A stretch of DNA of 64,000 bases from Anaerolineae bacterium. Its GTDB lineage: Bacteria; Chloroflexota; Anaerolineae; Aggregatilineales; UBA3940. The position numbers were made by a program, and so were the translations under genes. The stretch covers positions 23,781 to 87,780 of the forward strand of contig JAFGOY010000028.1 in NCBI GenBank assembly GCA_016926255.1. The letters are read 5' to 3'. Under the pieces are notes generated by a model. That model made no database searches. It saw only the letters and a list, made by a program, of their open reading frames with translations, and was not told the origin of the DNA. Of this stretch, positions 34,102-43,136 are shown piece by piece (position 1 is the stretch's first letter; every line of letters begins with the position of its first letter).

Positions 34102-35520
34102 TCAAACAGGGAAGGTGATCGTGAAGATCGTTTCAACTCCGGGGGTGCTGTCGACGGAAATCTCCCCGCCGTGCGCGTTGACAATCGAGCGGGCGATTGC
34201 CAGCCCCAGCCCCGACGCGCCGCTCTCGGCGCGGGCCTGGTCGCCTTTGTAGAAACGATTGAAGACATAGGGCAGGTTCTCCGGCGAGATTCCGGAGCCG
34301 GAGTCGCGGACTTTCATCCAGACGGCATGATCATCCTGACCGGCAGAGAGGGTGATTTCACCGCCGGTGGGGGTATAACGCAGGGCATTGGCAATCAGAT
34401 TTGCCAGCACCTGGGCCATACGGTCGGGATCGACGTCAATGGTGGGAAGGTCAGAGGCGGTTTCGACCTCAAGGGAAATATCCTCGCGCCGGGCCAGGGG
34501 CCGGTGGGAGAGCGCGACCCGCTCAAGCAGCGCGGCGGGTTCGGTCGGAACACGGGTAAGGGTCAGTTCACCGGCATCGGCGAGGGAGAGCGTGCGCAGG
34601 TCGTCGATCAGGCGCTGGAGCTGGATCGCCTCGTCGTACATCACCTGGTAGGTTTCCTCATTGCCGGGCAGCTTACCATCCGAGAGAGCCTCGGTGTAGC
34701 CGAGGATCACAGATAAGGGCGTGCGAAGCTCGTGGGCGATGTCGGCGGTCATCTGGCGGCGGAGATCGTTGGATTTTGCCAGATCGGCGCTCATCCGGTT
34801 GAAGGAGTGAGCCAACTCGCCGACCTCGTCGGCGGTTTCGACCTCAACCTGGACGCCCAGTTCGCCATGAGCAACACGGCGGGTGGCCGCCGTCAGGTGG
34901 CGGACGGGGCGGGAAATAGTGCGGGCCAGCCAGATGCCAAGCAGCAGCGCGATCAGCGAGGCGGCGAAGGCGCTGACGAAGAGTGTCTGCTTCATGCGGC
35001 TGAGAAAATCACCTTCGGGCGTCCCCGGAGACATGCGGTTGGACGGCCCTTTGAAGACAATAAAACCAACCGTCTCCCCCTCAACCTCAATCGGGATTGC
35101 GGCGTCCAGGTCATTTTTCGGCACCTGCGTGCCGATGATCTTCTCGCCATCAGGAGAAAACTCGCTGGTGAACAGGATCACGCGGTCGGTATCAATCAGC
35201 ATGACCGGCCCCATCATCCCCCCACCGCCCCCGCCCCCACCACCCGCCCCCGGGCGGCTGGCGAACATATAATCGACCCCCTCGAAGGTGCCGTACACCT
35301 GGTAATAGGTGGCAAGGTCTTCGACAACATCATCCTCGAGACGATCACGGACGAAGCGGTCGAACTCGCGGACAGTGCTCTGGCGAAGGGCGACGGCCAC
35401 CAGGACGATCCCCAGTATGCCGACCAGCATAAAAGCCAGCGAAAGTTTGAAATTAATCGAGGCAAAAACCTGCCGCAGAAGAGCGGGAAGCGAACGCTTT
35501 GAGGAATTTCGTTCAGCCAT
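34102..35520 (-). CDS. HAMP sensor histidine kinase with Gly/Met-rich sensor loop
   Basis: A 472-residue BaeS/PhoR-like kinase. TM1 (about 24-44), an extracytoplasmic sensor (about 45-180), TM2 (about 184-204), HAMP (205-258), HisKA (IAHELRTPLSVILGY), and HATPase (NLIANALRYTPTGG, RDSGSGISPE, GLGLAIARSI). Inside the sensor domain lies a run of nine Gly followed by MMGPVM (near 35211-35250), a flexible insertion unusual in sensor domains. It starts 2 bp after the OmpR-type regulator stop, a classic regulator-kinase pair, and lies next to the exporter group that shares Gly/Met-rich segments. Confidence 0.92.
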   Translation of the reverse strand: MAERNSSKRSLPALLRQVFASINFKLSLAFMLVGILGIVLVAVALRQSTVREFDRFVRDRLEDDVVEDLATYYQVYGTFEGVDYMFASRPGAGGGGGGGGGMMGPVMLIDTDRVILFTSEFSPDGEKIIGTQVPKNDLDAAIPIEVEGETVGFIVFKGPSNRMSPGTPEGDFLSRMKQTLFVSAFAASLIALLLGIWLARTISRPVRHLTAATRRVAHGELGVQVEVETADEVGELAHSFNRMSADLAKSNDLRRQMTADIAHELRTPLSVILGYTEALSDGKLPGNEETYQVMYDEAIQLQRLIDDLRTLSLADAGELTLTRVPTEPAALLERVALSHRPLARREDISLEVETASDLPTIDVDPDRMAQVLANLIANALRYTPTGGEITLSAGQDDHAVWMKVRDSGSGISPENLPYVFNRFYKGDQARAESGASGLGLAIARSIVNAHGGEISVDSTPGVETIFTITFPV

Positions 35521-35522
35521 AC

Positions 35523-36212
35523 CTAGCTGCCCTGAGAAGCAAACCGGTACCCCACCCCGTAGACCGTCTGAATATAGGACGGGCTGCCAGGATCAGGCTC
35601 GATCTTCGTCCGTAAGTTGCGGATGTGGACGTCGATGGTGCGCTCGTAGCCCTCGTAGGGTTCGTCGGAGAGATTATCAAGCAGTTCGAGGCGGGAGAAA
35701 GCGCGCCCCGGCGCGGACATCAGCACGGCGAGCAGCGAAAACTCGGAGGGGGTCAGGTCGACCGGCTCACCGCCGATCGTCACGACATGGCCGCCCCGGT
35801 CAAGAGAGATGGCGTCAATTCTCAGGATATCAGGTTCTCTGACCGGTTTGTTCGCCCGGCGAAGGACGGCCCGCACCCGCGCGGCAAGCTCGCGCAGGCT
35901 GAAAGGCTTGGTGACATAATCGTCAGCACCGAGTTCGAGGCCGAGGATTTTGTCGTTCTCGTCGAGCTTGGCGGTCAGGACGACGATCGGGGTGTCGGCT
36001 TCCTTCGAGTAGACGCGCATGAACTCGTAGCCGCCCATTTCGGGCATCATCAGATCGAGGATGATCAGGTCGGGTTTTTCGTAGCGGGCGACGAAGATCG
36101 CCTCGCGCCCGTTGGATGCTTCGACGACGCGGTAGCCTTCTTCTGCAAGATAACTGCTGACCATCTTGCGAAGGCTGTCTTTATCATCGACGATTAGAAC
36201 TGTCTTAGCCAT
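35523..36212 (-). CDS. OmpR/PhoB-family response regulator
   Basis: About 229 residues. Receiver: IVDDKDS, acceptor Asp in LIILDLMMPEMGGYEF, VLTAKLD, YVTKPFS. Winged helix: VDLTPSEFSLLAVLMSAPGRAFSR, TIDVHIRNLRTKIEPDPGS, GVGYRF. I start at ATG 36212 (MAKTVLIVDD); longer forms add a low-complexity N terminus. Paired with the kinase at 34102-35520 and probably controlling the envelope and export genes upstream on the same strand. Confidence 0.92.
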   Translation of the reverse strand: MAKTVLIVDDKDSLRKMVSSYLAEEGYRVVEASNGREAIFVARYEKPDLIILDLMMPEMGGYEFMRVYSKEADTPIVVLTAKLDENDKILGLELGADDYVTKPFSLRELAARVRAVLRRANKPVREPDILRIDAISLDRGGHVVTIGGEPVDLTPSEFSLLAVLMSAPGRAFSRLELLDNLSDEPYEGYERTIDVHIRNLRTKIEPDPGSPSYIQTVYGVGYRFASQGS

Positions 36213-36593
36213 TGCTGATTTCCGGGTAATAAAATGAAGTGTGCGATCGTTTGTATCATCATGATGTGTCAATTATAGCAAAAATCGGGCTGATGGTTGT
36301 TTATCACCAGATGCTATTGAGGTCCTTGGAAATAGTTGGGCAACATACCCCGACGTTTTGACCCCCTCCCTGTCCCTCCCCCTTCCAGGTGGAGGGAACA
36401 GATACCGGTACGGTTGAGGTTGAACATGATTGCCTGATTGAATTCTGAAGGTTCAAAAGCACCGGGCTAAAGCTTACCTCCCTCCTTCGTTCCTCCTCAA
36501 TCAATGAGAGGGGGGAGCACACTGACGTGTGCTCCCATATTCTAAAGAGGCTCTCTCGGAGTCCAGCGTGACCAGTCCGTACGAGAAGAGAAG
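36213..36593. other. Intergenic region with C-rich repeat
   Basis: About 380 bp between the regulator start and the repeat-protein stop. It holds the second copy of the 27-bp C-rich repeat (36373-36399), an ACCGGGCTAAAGC block near 36460 and a CTCTCATTGATTGAGGAGGAACGAAGGAGGG stretch (read on the minus strand) typical of repeat DNA. No convincing gene. The regulator's promoter should lie near 36220-36300, which is A/T-rich. Confidence 0.55.
36373..36399. repeat. C-rich intergenic repeat, copy 2
   Basis: Matches the 27-bp block at 431-457 at 26 of 27 positions (TTGAGGG there, TGGAGGG here). Confidence 0.6.
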
Positions 36594-37637
36594 CTACCTT
36601 TCCGATCTGAATGGGTGGGACATATTGGGAGCTAAATCCGGGCCGGGACGAGGAAACCCAAAACCATCACCACTCAGAACCTGATCGGCCTGTTCCTGCG
36701 TGAGAAGCCCTTCTTCAACTGCCTGTTCGGCAGTGGCAGACAGGGCAGCCTCATGAGCCGCCTGGAGTTCTTCTACAGACACGCCGAGCGCATCGGCAAG
36801 CCGTTCCACCATTTCATCCATACTCCACATTGGTGTGAACTCACCACGACCGCCGGGCCGACCGCCATCTGACATCGGGCCATCAGGCGGGACCAGACCT
36901 TCTTCATTTAGCTGCTGGAAAGCTACAGTGCGAGCCTCTTCGTGGGCAGTTTGCAGTTCTTCGACCGTAATGCCCAGGGCATCGGCGAGATATTCATCAC
37001 CACTAGCGCGGCCCGGCATCAACCCACCATGACCACGTCCACCGGGGCGACCAGCGGATTCACCGCTCAGGATCGCATCGGCTTCTTCCTGGGTGATATC
37101 ACCTGCCTCGACCGCGTCGGCGAGCCGGGCGGCCTGGGCTTCTTCCTGCGCCGCTTCGAGTTCCTCGACCGACACGCCGAGGGTGTCGGCCAGCGCGGAC
37201 TGCACAGCGTCCATCATTGCGCCGGGGCCGGGCATATCCTCGAAGTCGGGGCGCTGACCGTCCATCGGCCATTCGCCGTCGGCCATTGCCCTGGCATGCT
37301 CCTGCATCCAGTCGAACTGTTCCTGGGTGATCTCACCTGCGTCGAGCGCCTGCTGCAAGGCAGCGGCACGAACATCTTCGAACGCAGCCTGGAGATCGTC
37401 GACGGTGATACCCAGCTCGGAAGCGAGATTTTCCATATACATGGCGACAAGCCCCTCGCCGTCACCAGGATCGCCTCTACCGGGGCCACCGGGGAAGAAA
37501 GCGGCTTTTTCACTCACCGACGCCTTCACCTGCCGGGCACCGAAGACGAGAGCACCGGCGACAACCGCCAGGGCAAGCAGCGCCCCCGACGCGATATACA
37601 CCCACTTCACCGGTCGTTTTTCAGTTTGGTTCTCCAT
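36594..37637 (-). CDS. Membrane-anchored protein with four helical DUF2680-like repeats
   Basis: About 347 residues. A single N-terminal membrane helix (WVYIASGALLALAVVAGALVFG) is followed by four repeats of a roughly 65-residue helical unit. Each unit has LG(I/V)(T/S)V(E/D)(E/D)LQAA, a helix rich in Ala/Glu, then a turn EAGxITQEQ(A/F)D. Pro/Gly/Arg-rich linkers separate them (for example RPGGRGHGG). This pattern resembles DUF2680 and similar secreted helical repeats. I start at ATG 37637, with AAAGGAG five nucleotides upstream. Function unknown; context suggests envelope stress. Confidence 0.75.
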   Translation of the reverse strand: MENQTEKRPVKWVYIASGALLALAVVAGALVFGARQVKASVSEKAAFFPGGPGRGDPGDGEGLVAMYMENLASELGITVDDLQAAFEDVRAAALQQALDAGEITQEQFDWMQEHARAMADGEWPMDGQRPDFEDMPGPGAMMDAVQSALADTLGVSVEELEAAQEEAQAARLADAVEAGDITQEEADAILSGESAGRPGGRGHGGLMPGRASGDEYLADALGITVEELQTAHEEARTVAFQQLNEEGLVPPDGPMSDGGRPGGRGEFTPMWSMDEMVERLADALGVSVEELQAAHEAALSATAEQAVEEGLLTQEQADQVLSGDGFGFPRPGPDLAPNMSHPFRSER

Positions 37638-37940
37638 ACATACTCCTTTGACTTCATATACTTCCAATACGCCGATCGTTTACTTACCAGTTATAGGATA
37701 GAAAAAAGTTGTTTATAAATTGTGAAGGAGTGATTGGCAACCTGTAAATGTTTCCGGGACGTTCAGAAATAACTCCATATTGACCCCAATAACCAGTGGT
37801 GCTGGTTTTTTGTGTCAGGTAAGAAAATCTGTGCCTGATTGAACCCCCACCTTAATCCTCCCCCTTGCAAGGGGGAGGAAAGACCGAACGAAGGGGGGTC
37901 AGGTGGGGGGTTGCCACACAACAAAAAATACACCTGTAGT
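37638..37940. other. Intergenic region with CCCCCTTGCAAGGGGG hairpin
   Basis: About 300 bp. At 37842-37915 a CTCCCCCTTGCAAGGGGGAG hairpin (37858-37877) sits inside a C-rich/G-rich block ending with GGTGGGGGGTTG. No gene seen. A promoter for the repeat protein is expected close to 37640-37720. Confidence 0.5.
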
Positions 37941-38639
37941 TCAGAGCAGGGTCGAAAGGCACTCAATGACCGCATCGACCATGAAGGTGCCGCCCCGGCC
38001 AAAACCAGGGCCACCGGGCTGCCCACCAGGGCCCATTTCCCCTTCAGCCGGGGGAGTTCCTTCGGGCATTTCGGGGCGCTCACCTTCTGGCATTTCACCT
38101 TCGGGGGGTGCGCCTTCGGGACGCTCACCTTCGGGGCGCTCTCCACCGGCAAAGGCGGGCATAACACCCGACTCCTGCATCCAGGTCATCAGAGCTTCCT
38201 GATCCAGTGCTGCGATGGCAGCAAGCTGTCCCCCGGTCATCCCGGCTTCGATCTGCGCGGCAAGGTCATCGACGGCTGCCTGATCGTATTCCTCCCCGGA
38301 CATGGCCTCTTTCAACTGCTGCCAGAGCGGGAGCAGCAACGCCGCCTGCTCCGAGGTGATCGGGGTGTCGGTATCCTGCAAATAGAGAGTGCCTATCGCC
38401 AACTGTACGGCTGCATCCCCTGCGCCGACGAACGCCATCCCTTCGGACGGTTGGTCGGCAGGGGCGGGAGCAGCGGCGTCACCTTCGACCGGGGCGCTTT
38501 GAGCCGCATCAGCCGGGGCCTCGGCGACCGGGGCAGCGGCTTCCTCGACCGGGGCTTCTCCGCCTGAGATGGAGCAGCTAACAAGAAGGGCGGCACTCAG
38601 AATCGACAGCGTTATCAATGCAAACGTGTTCCTGTTCAT
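37941..38639 (-). CDS. Lipoprotein with Pro/Glu/Gly-rich C-terminal region
   Basis: A 232-residue protein. The signal sequence ends in the lipobox ALLVSC. An Ala/Pro/Glu-rich segment (about 25-70) precedes a small helical domain (about 75-160, with AALLLPLWQQLKEAMSGEEYDQAAVDDLAAQ). It ends with a GERPEGAPPEGE-type low-complexity stretch and GGPGFGRGG. I do not recognise the helical domain; the phrase TPITSEQAALLLPLW is reminiscent of small secreted helical proteins of the same kind as its neighbour. Same strand as, and upstream of, the repeat protein at 36594-37637. Confidence 0.7.
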   Translation of the reverse strand: MNRNTFALITLSILSAALLVSCSISGGEAPVEEAAAPVAEAPADAAQSAPVEGDAAAPAPADQPSEGMAFVGAGDAAVQLAIGTLYLQDTDTPITSEQAALLLPLWQQLKEAMSGEEYDQAAVDDLAAQIEAGMTGGQLAAIAALDQEALMTWMQESGVMPAFAGGERPEGERPEGAPPEGEMPEGERPEMPEGTPPAEGEMGPGGQPGGPGFGRGGTFMVDAVIECLSTLL

Positions 38640-38705
38640 CCTCTTTCATTCCTTTCGTGAGATTGATGGGTTGTTTTGTCAAACGGCAATAGGAAAACGT
38701 CCATT

Positions 38706-38760
38706 CCACCCCCTTCGACGGGGCTGCGTCCCGCCACTTTCCCCTTTCAGGGGGCAGATA
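38706..38760. repeat. C-rich hairpin repeat (CCCCCTTTCAGGGGG type), copy 3
   Basis: CCACCCCCTTCG, central hairpin CGGG-GCTGCGT-CCCG, then CCACTTTCCCCTTTCAGGGG and GCAGATA. Compare 4671-4733 and 9030-9076. Confidence 0.65.
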
Positions 38761-38872
38761 GGGACGGTTTGGTGGCGATCAGGGCGGTTCTGGTTGATAT
38801 GGGTGCAGATTGATCGCTGCGCTCCTACTGACGATCTACAAGTTCGGTAAGTAAACAGGTCAGCAAAAGCAC

Positions 38873-40189
38873 CTATTCGTATTTCAGGGCCATGACCGGG
38901 TCGAGCTGGACGGCGCGGAAGGCCGGGTAAATGCCCGCGCCGAGGCCGATCAGAACGGAGAAGATCATCGCGCCGATGGGGAGCCAGAGCGGGGTCACAA
39001 CGACACTGGTGATATCCGAGCCGCTGGAAGCGAGGTAGCTGGCGGCAAACACGTCGATGATCTGCGCCCCGACGATGCCCAGGATGATCCCAACGACTCC
39101 ACCGATCAGGCCGATGAAGGCTGCCTCGGTGAGAAACACCGACAATACATCGCGGTTGGTCGCGCCGACCGCTTTCATCAGGCCGACCTCGCGGGTGCGT
39201 TCCAGCACCGACATGATCATGGTATTGGCAATGCCAATTGCGGCGACAAAGAGCGCAATCGAGGCGACACCACCCAGAACCGCCTCGATGATCATGAAGG
39301 TGCTGTTCAACGCCTCGACGATGGAGGTGGTCGACATGGCGAAGTAACCCCGGTTTTCGATCTCGTCGGTGACTTCGAGGGTGATTTCGGCGTCCTGCTC
39401 GGCGATCACAATCGCCTGGGAATAGCCTTCGTCCTCCCAGTCGGGGCGCTCGCCGTTTTTCCAGGCGGTCAGGTCTTCAACGTCGTCGATACTCATATAG
39501 AGGTTGTAGTCTTCCTGGCCACCCGAAGATTCGATCACGCCGCCGACACGAAGCCGGACTTTATGCGTTTCTTCGTCTCCATCGTCGTCGCGGCGGGTCA
39601 GCTCGAGCGTGATGGTCTTGCCCATCAGGTCAATGGCATCTTCGGTGTCCGTGCTGTCATCCTGGCCGCCCATCATCATCATCGGGCCAAAGCCGCCGCC
39701 CCCTCCAGAATCACCGTCTTCCGAAAAACGGGAGCCGACATCGCTGCCGACGATCACCGTATAATTCCCGATGTTATCGTCGCCCTCCGTCATCACAAAA
39801 TCCATATTCTCGATGACGTCCGGGTCGATCCCGTAGATCGAAGCGAAACCAGACAGCCGGTTGTAACTCAGCGATCCCCCGTTGAGACTCTCGTAGGGGG
39901 TGATGGCTACCACGCCATCGATGGAAGCCAGGTCGTCGAGGGCATCGGCGGTCAGGCCCTCGGCGGAAGAATCACCGCCCATGCGCGCGCTGGAGAAGAC
40001 GGTGATCTGGTTCAGCGATCCAAAATCCTCGAAGCTCTCGACGGTGCTGGCCTGGAGGCCGGAAGCGAGCGAGATCAGGACGACAATCGCCGCCGTTCCA
40101 ACCACCACACCCATCGCGGTCATCACCACGCGCGAGCGCATGCGGTTCAGGTTGAGCAGAACCAGCCCGAGCAGATCACGGAGACTCAC
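38873..40189 (-). CDS. MacB/FtsX-type ABC transporter permease
   Basis: A 438-residue permease. TM1 (about 22-45, VVMTAMGVVVGTAAIVVLISLASG), a large extracytoplasmic MacB_PCD-like domain (about 46-295), then three helices of the FtsX domain (about 310-430), including VLERTREVGLMKAVGATNRDVL, the cytoplasmic coupling segment. The external domain contains a GGGGGFGPMMMMGG insertion (near 39670-39705). Such exporters are mechanotransmission machines that move proteins, peptides or lipids across the envelope, not classic pumps. The start GTG overlaps the preceding stop by 4 nt. The ATPase partner lies at 42442-43134. Confidence 0.92.
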   Translation of the reverse strand: MSLRDLLGLVLLNLNRMRSRVVMTAMGVVVGTAAIVVLISLASGLQASTVESFEDFGSLNQITVFSSARMGGDSSAEGLTADALDDLASIDGVVAITPYESLNGGSLSYNRLSGFASIYGIDPDVIENMDFVMTEGDDNIGNYTVIVGSDVGSRFSEDGDSGGGGGFGPMMMMGGQDDSTDTEDAIDLMGKTITLELTRRDDDGDEETHKVRLRVGGVIESSGGQEDYNLYMSIDDVEDLTAWKNGERPDWEDEGYSQAIVIAEQDAEITLEVTDEIENRGYFAMSTTSIVEALNSTFMIIEAVLGGVASIALFVAAIGIANTMIMSVLERTREVGLMKAVGATNRDVLSVFLTEAAFIGLIGGVVGIILGIVGAQIIDVFAASYLASSGSDITSVVVTPLWLPIGAMIFSVLIGLGAGIYPAFRAVQLDPVMALKYE

Positions 40190-42258
40190 TGTGCTGCTCC
40201 CTGCCCCATATCAGCAGGGGCGGCACCACCGGGCATGGCTCCACCGCCGCCGCCCATACCGCCCGGCGACTGGGTGCCAATGCCGAAGAAGCCAAGCAGC
40301 CCGTTCAGCAAACGCTGGGCGAAGGTCATCGTCGAAGTGCCAGCAAAGCCGCCGGGAGTACCCGACTGTCCGCCCGATTCTCCCCCGGAGATGACTTCCT
40401 CGCCTTCGATTTCGATGGAGAAAGTCTTGATCACCTGCTGCGACCGCTGGAAATCGTCGAGGTAGTTGACGGTGACGGTCACGGTGGCGGTTCCGATCTG
40501 GGCGGCCTGCGCTTCGAAGGATTCGCTGCCCGACGTGCCGCCATCGAGCGAGCCGATATAGGTCGACCCCCCGGAAATGGCGAAGTAGTTGCTGGTAACT
40601 TCCATCGTGCTGACGTTGATTTCCGTCTCGCCGATGTTGATCACCTCGATGGGCAGCGTTATCTGGTCGCCGACGACAATCTTCTCAGGGAGGTCTTCAT
40701 AGAACTGGATGTCGAAGTAGGGCGCATCGACCACCTGGAGGCTGAGCGCCTGGGATTCTTCCTGGGCGACGCCGTAGACGTCATCATATTCCAGCGCCAC
40801 GTCGATGGTCACCAGGCCGGGATCGGCCCCACCGTCGACGGCCATCGTGAAACTGACCGGCAGGGTCGCCCCACCCTCGATCTGGCTGAGATACTGGACG
40901 TTGGTGCCGTTGACCATACCCAGCGGGCTGAGCGAACTGGCATCTTCGCCAAGACGGACGAAGATGTCACGAGCAGGACCATCACCGACATTCTGAAGCT
41001 GGAGATCGAGTTGATAGGTCAGGCCGGGGGTAAGCGGGGCGGGAACGGTAGAGAAGGTGCTGATCAACAGGTGGGGGATGTCGATAGCGGCATCACCTAC
41101 CGAAAGGAGAATACGCTGTGTGTCGTTGTAATAACTGCCTGCGTAGTCGCCAAAGTCGATGGTAAATTCCTGGGTCACACGCTGTTCGATGGAACTGATG
41201 ATCGTCAGCGGGATGGCGACCGTCGCCGACTCGCCGATGCCAATCGCGGCATCGACCGCGACCGCCGAACTGCCGTCGGTGGGGCTGAAATAGTCGCTGC
41301 TCTCCAGGTTGACGATCACATCCTTAGCGGGGAGATCGCCGGTGTTGCGCAGGGTGAGAGTCAGCAGGAGATCGCCCGCCCCGGTAGTAATGGTCGAGTC
41401 CTCGATCACGATCTGCGGACGCCCGGTGATCGTGCCCAGGCTGGGCGCTTTACCGACCGCGTAGAGGCCAACGTTCTTGGTCTCGGTCATCGCCTGCGGG
41501 CCGGTCGATCCCGGATGGTTGAAGCTGATGTCCAGCGGCAAATCCATAAACCCGGTGGTGATCTCACTGGCGACACCGGCCTTGACGGTGACGACCACTG
41601 ATTGACCAATCTGGAGGCGTTCGATCATCGGGCTGACCGAGCGGCCAATGAAGCTGCTGCTCGTCCCAACCTCGACGACGATGTCTTCCGCATCCCAGGT
41701 ACCGACGTTGGTCAGGTTAAAGGTGAGATCAAACTCCAGGCCCCGATAAAGGTTTTCGGGATTGGCGCTCCAATCGGTGACGGTGAAGGAAGCAACGCCC
41801 TCGTCCCCGGCGGTCGATCCCTGGACGTAGACGCCGATGGTGAGCGTGTCGGTGTCCGCCGAGCCGTCTTTGTCGGAGACGAAATCGACCGTGATGGGGA
41901 TCGAGTAGTAGCCGGAAGTGATCGTGCTGACGACCGCGCCGCGCAGGGTGAAGGTGCCGTCGTCGCCCTCGTCGATCTCGTTGATGATGCCGCTGGGCGA
42001 GATGCCGACGAAATTGTTACCGGTGCCGATAGAGATCGACACGTCTTCGGCGTCTTCGCTGCCAACGTTTTCGATAGTGATGGTGATATCGAACTGGGAG
42101 CCGCGCTGGAGCGTGCCGGGATTGGTCGACCAATCGACGACCTGGAAGGACGGGCCAGCGCCCTGGGCCAGGACTGTTCCCGTGACGCCGACGAGGGAGA
42201 CGATCATCACCAGGGCGGCAAGTGACAAGATTTTCAGCGATTTACTGCTTTTCAGCAT
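40186..42258 (-). CDS. Secreted protein with five CARDB/NEW3-type beta repeats
   Basis: About 690 residues. The signal sequence (LSLAALVMIVSLVGVTGTVLAQG) is followed by five Ig-like repeats of roughly 110-125 residues, each with FxITxxxxNVGxxxAxDVxVxxG, typical of CARDB/NEW3 adhesion modules and COG1361-like proteins. The C terminus has one hydrophobic stretch and ends in a Gly/Met/Ala-rich tail (GGMGGGGGAMPGG). It lies between the ATPase and the permease genes and overlaps the permease start by 4 nt, so it is probably a dedicated partner of the exporter. I start at ATG 42258; upstream lies a repeat. Confidence 0.85.
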   Translation of the reverse strand: MLKSSKSLKILSLAALVMIVSLVGVTGTVLAQGAGPSFQVVDWSTNPGTLQRGSQFDITITIENVGSEDAEDVSISIGTGNNFVGISPSGIINEIDEGDDGTFTLRGAVVSTITSGYYSIPITVDFVSDKDGSADTDTLTIGVYVQGSTAGDEGVASFTVTDWSANPENLYRGLEFDLTFNLTNVGTWDAEDIVVEVGTSSSFIGRSVSPMIERLQIGQSVVVTVKAGVASEITTGFMDLPLDISFNHPGSTGPQAMTETKNVGLYAVGKAPSLGTITGRPQIVIEDSTITTGAGDLLLTLTLRNTGDLPAKDVIVNLESSDYFSPTDGSSAVAVDAAIGIGESATVAIPLTIISSIEQRVTQEFTIDFGDYAGSYYNDTQRILLSVGDAAIDIPHLLISTFSTVPAPLTPGLTYQLDLQLQNVGDGPARDIFVRLGEDASSLSPLGMVNGTNVQYLSQIEGGATLPVSFTMAVDGGADPGLVTIDVALEYDDVYGVAQEESQALSLQVVDAPYFDIQFYEDLPEKIVVGDQITLPIEVINIGETEINVSTMEVTSNYFAISGGSTYIGSLDGGTSGSESFEAQAAQIGTATVTVTVNYLDDFQRSQQVIKTFSIEIEGEEVISGGESGGQSGTPGGFAGTSTMTFAQRLLNGLLGFFGIGTQSPGGMGGGGGAMPGGAAPADMGQGAAQ

Positions 42259-42283
42259 AGCGTTGTTCCTTCTTCTTCTTTTT

Positions 42284-42309
42284 CCCCGGCGTTGAAGCAC
42301 CGGGCTAAA
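42284..42309. repeat. CCCCGGCG...CCGGGCTAAA repeat
   Basis: CCCCGGCGTTGAAGCACCGGGCTAAA, one of the GGGCTAAA-ended family (compare 17725-17754). It lies just upstream of the CARDB gene start and argues against a longer N terminus. Confidence 0.55.
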
Positions 42310-42356
42310 GATCAACCTGGGCGACATCGGGCTGCGATCTTTTGCAGTCATTTCCG

Positions 42357-42413
42357 ATCACCCCTTGCGCCTCACTTCGCTCGACGCTGCCCCCCCTTAG
42401 CAAAGGGGGACAT
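42357..42413. repeat. C-rich hairpin repeat (CCCCCTTAGCAAAGGGGG type), copy 2
   Basis: Same layout as 7545-7603: ATCACCCC, variable part TTGCGCCTCACTTCGCTCG, ACGCTGCC, then CCCCCTTAGCAAAGGGGG. Changes between copies fall mainly in the variable part. Confidence 0.65.
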
Positions 42414-42441
42414 CATATTCTTCGGGGAGTGGTGGTTACCA

Positions 42442-43134
42442 TCATTGCTTATGTCCATTGCCGTTATCGGAGACGATCAGGCCGTCGAGCATCTGGACGG
42501 TGCGCGTTGCGTAATCGGCGACGCGCGGGTCGTGGGTGACGACGACAAGCGTCTGGCCGTTCTGGTTCAACCCGGCGAGCATGTCGAGAATCTCCATGCC
42601 GGTTTTCGAGTCGAGGTTGCCGGTCGGTTCGTCACAGAACATGATCACCGGCTGGTTGACCAATCCGCGAGCGATGGCGACCCGCTGCTGCTGGCCGCCC
42701 GAAAGCTCGGTCGGTTTGTGATCCATGCGGTCGCCAAGACCCAGAGCGGTGAGCAGGCGCGCGGCGCGTGCGCGGCGCTGATCGGGAGCGACGCCGGAAA
42801 AGATCATCGGAAATTCGACGTTCTGGATCGCGGTCATGGAGGTGATCAGGTTGAAGGACTGGAAAATGAAGCCAACCTTCTTCTGACGATAGACCGCCAG
42901 CCCGTTCGCATCCAGGGCGGAGATTTCCTGGCCGTCGACGATCACCGTACCCTCATCGGGGGTATCGAGGCCGCCGAGCATGTTGAGCAGTGTGCTCTTA
43001 CCGGAGCCGCTCGGCCCCATCAGGCAAAGGAACTCGCCCTCCTCGACGGACAGATCGACTCCGTCGAGCGCCCTGACCAGCGTATCGCCCATCATGAAAT
43101 GGCGCTTCAGACCGGTGACATCAATAAAGGTCAT
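42442..43134 (-). CDS. MacB/LolD-type ABC transporter ATP-binding protein
   Basis: A 230-residue ATPase with all motifs: Walker [11 protein letters not shown] loop (FIFQSFNLI), signature [15 protein letters not shown], Walker [14 protein letters not shown] with catalytic Glu, H loop VVTHD. LolD/MacB subfamily marker GNLDSKTG is present. It is 2 bp downstream of the Yip1 gene and drives the permease at 38873-40189. A 183-bp gap with two repeats separates it from the CARDB gene. Confidence 0.93.
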   Translation of the reverse strand: MTFIDVTGLKRHFMMGDTLVRALDGVDLSVEEGEFLCLMGPSGSGKSTLLNMLGGLDTPDEGTVIVDGQEISALDANGLAVYRQKKVGFIFQSFNLITSMTAIQNVEFPMIFSGVAPDQRRARAARLLTALGLGDRMDHKPTELSGGQQQRVAIARGLVNQPVIMFCDEPTGNLDSKTGMEILDMLAGLNQNGQTLVVVTHDPRVADYATRTVQMLDGLIVSDNGNGHKQ

Positions 43135-43136
43135 CG

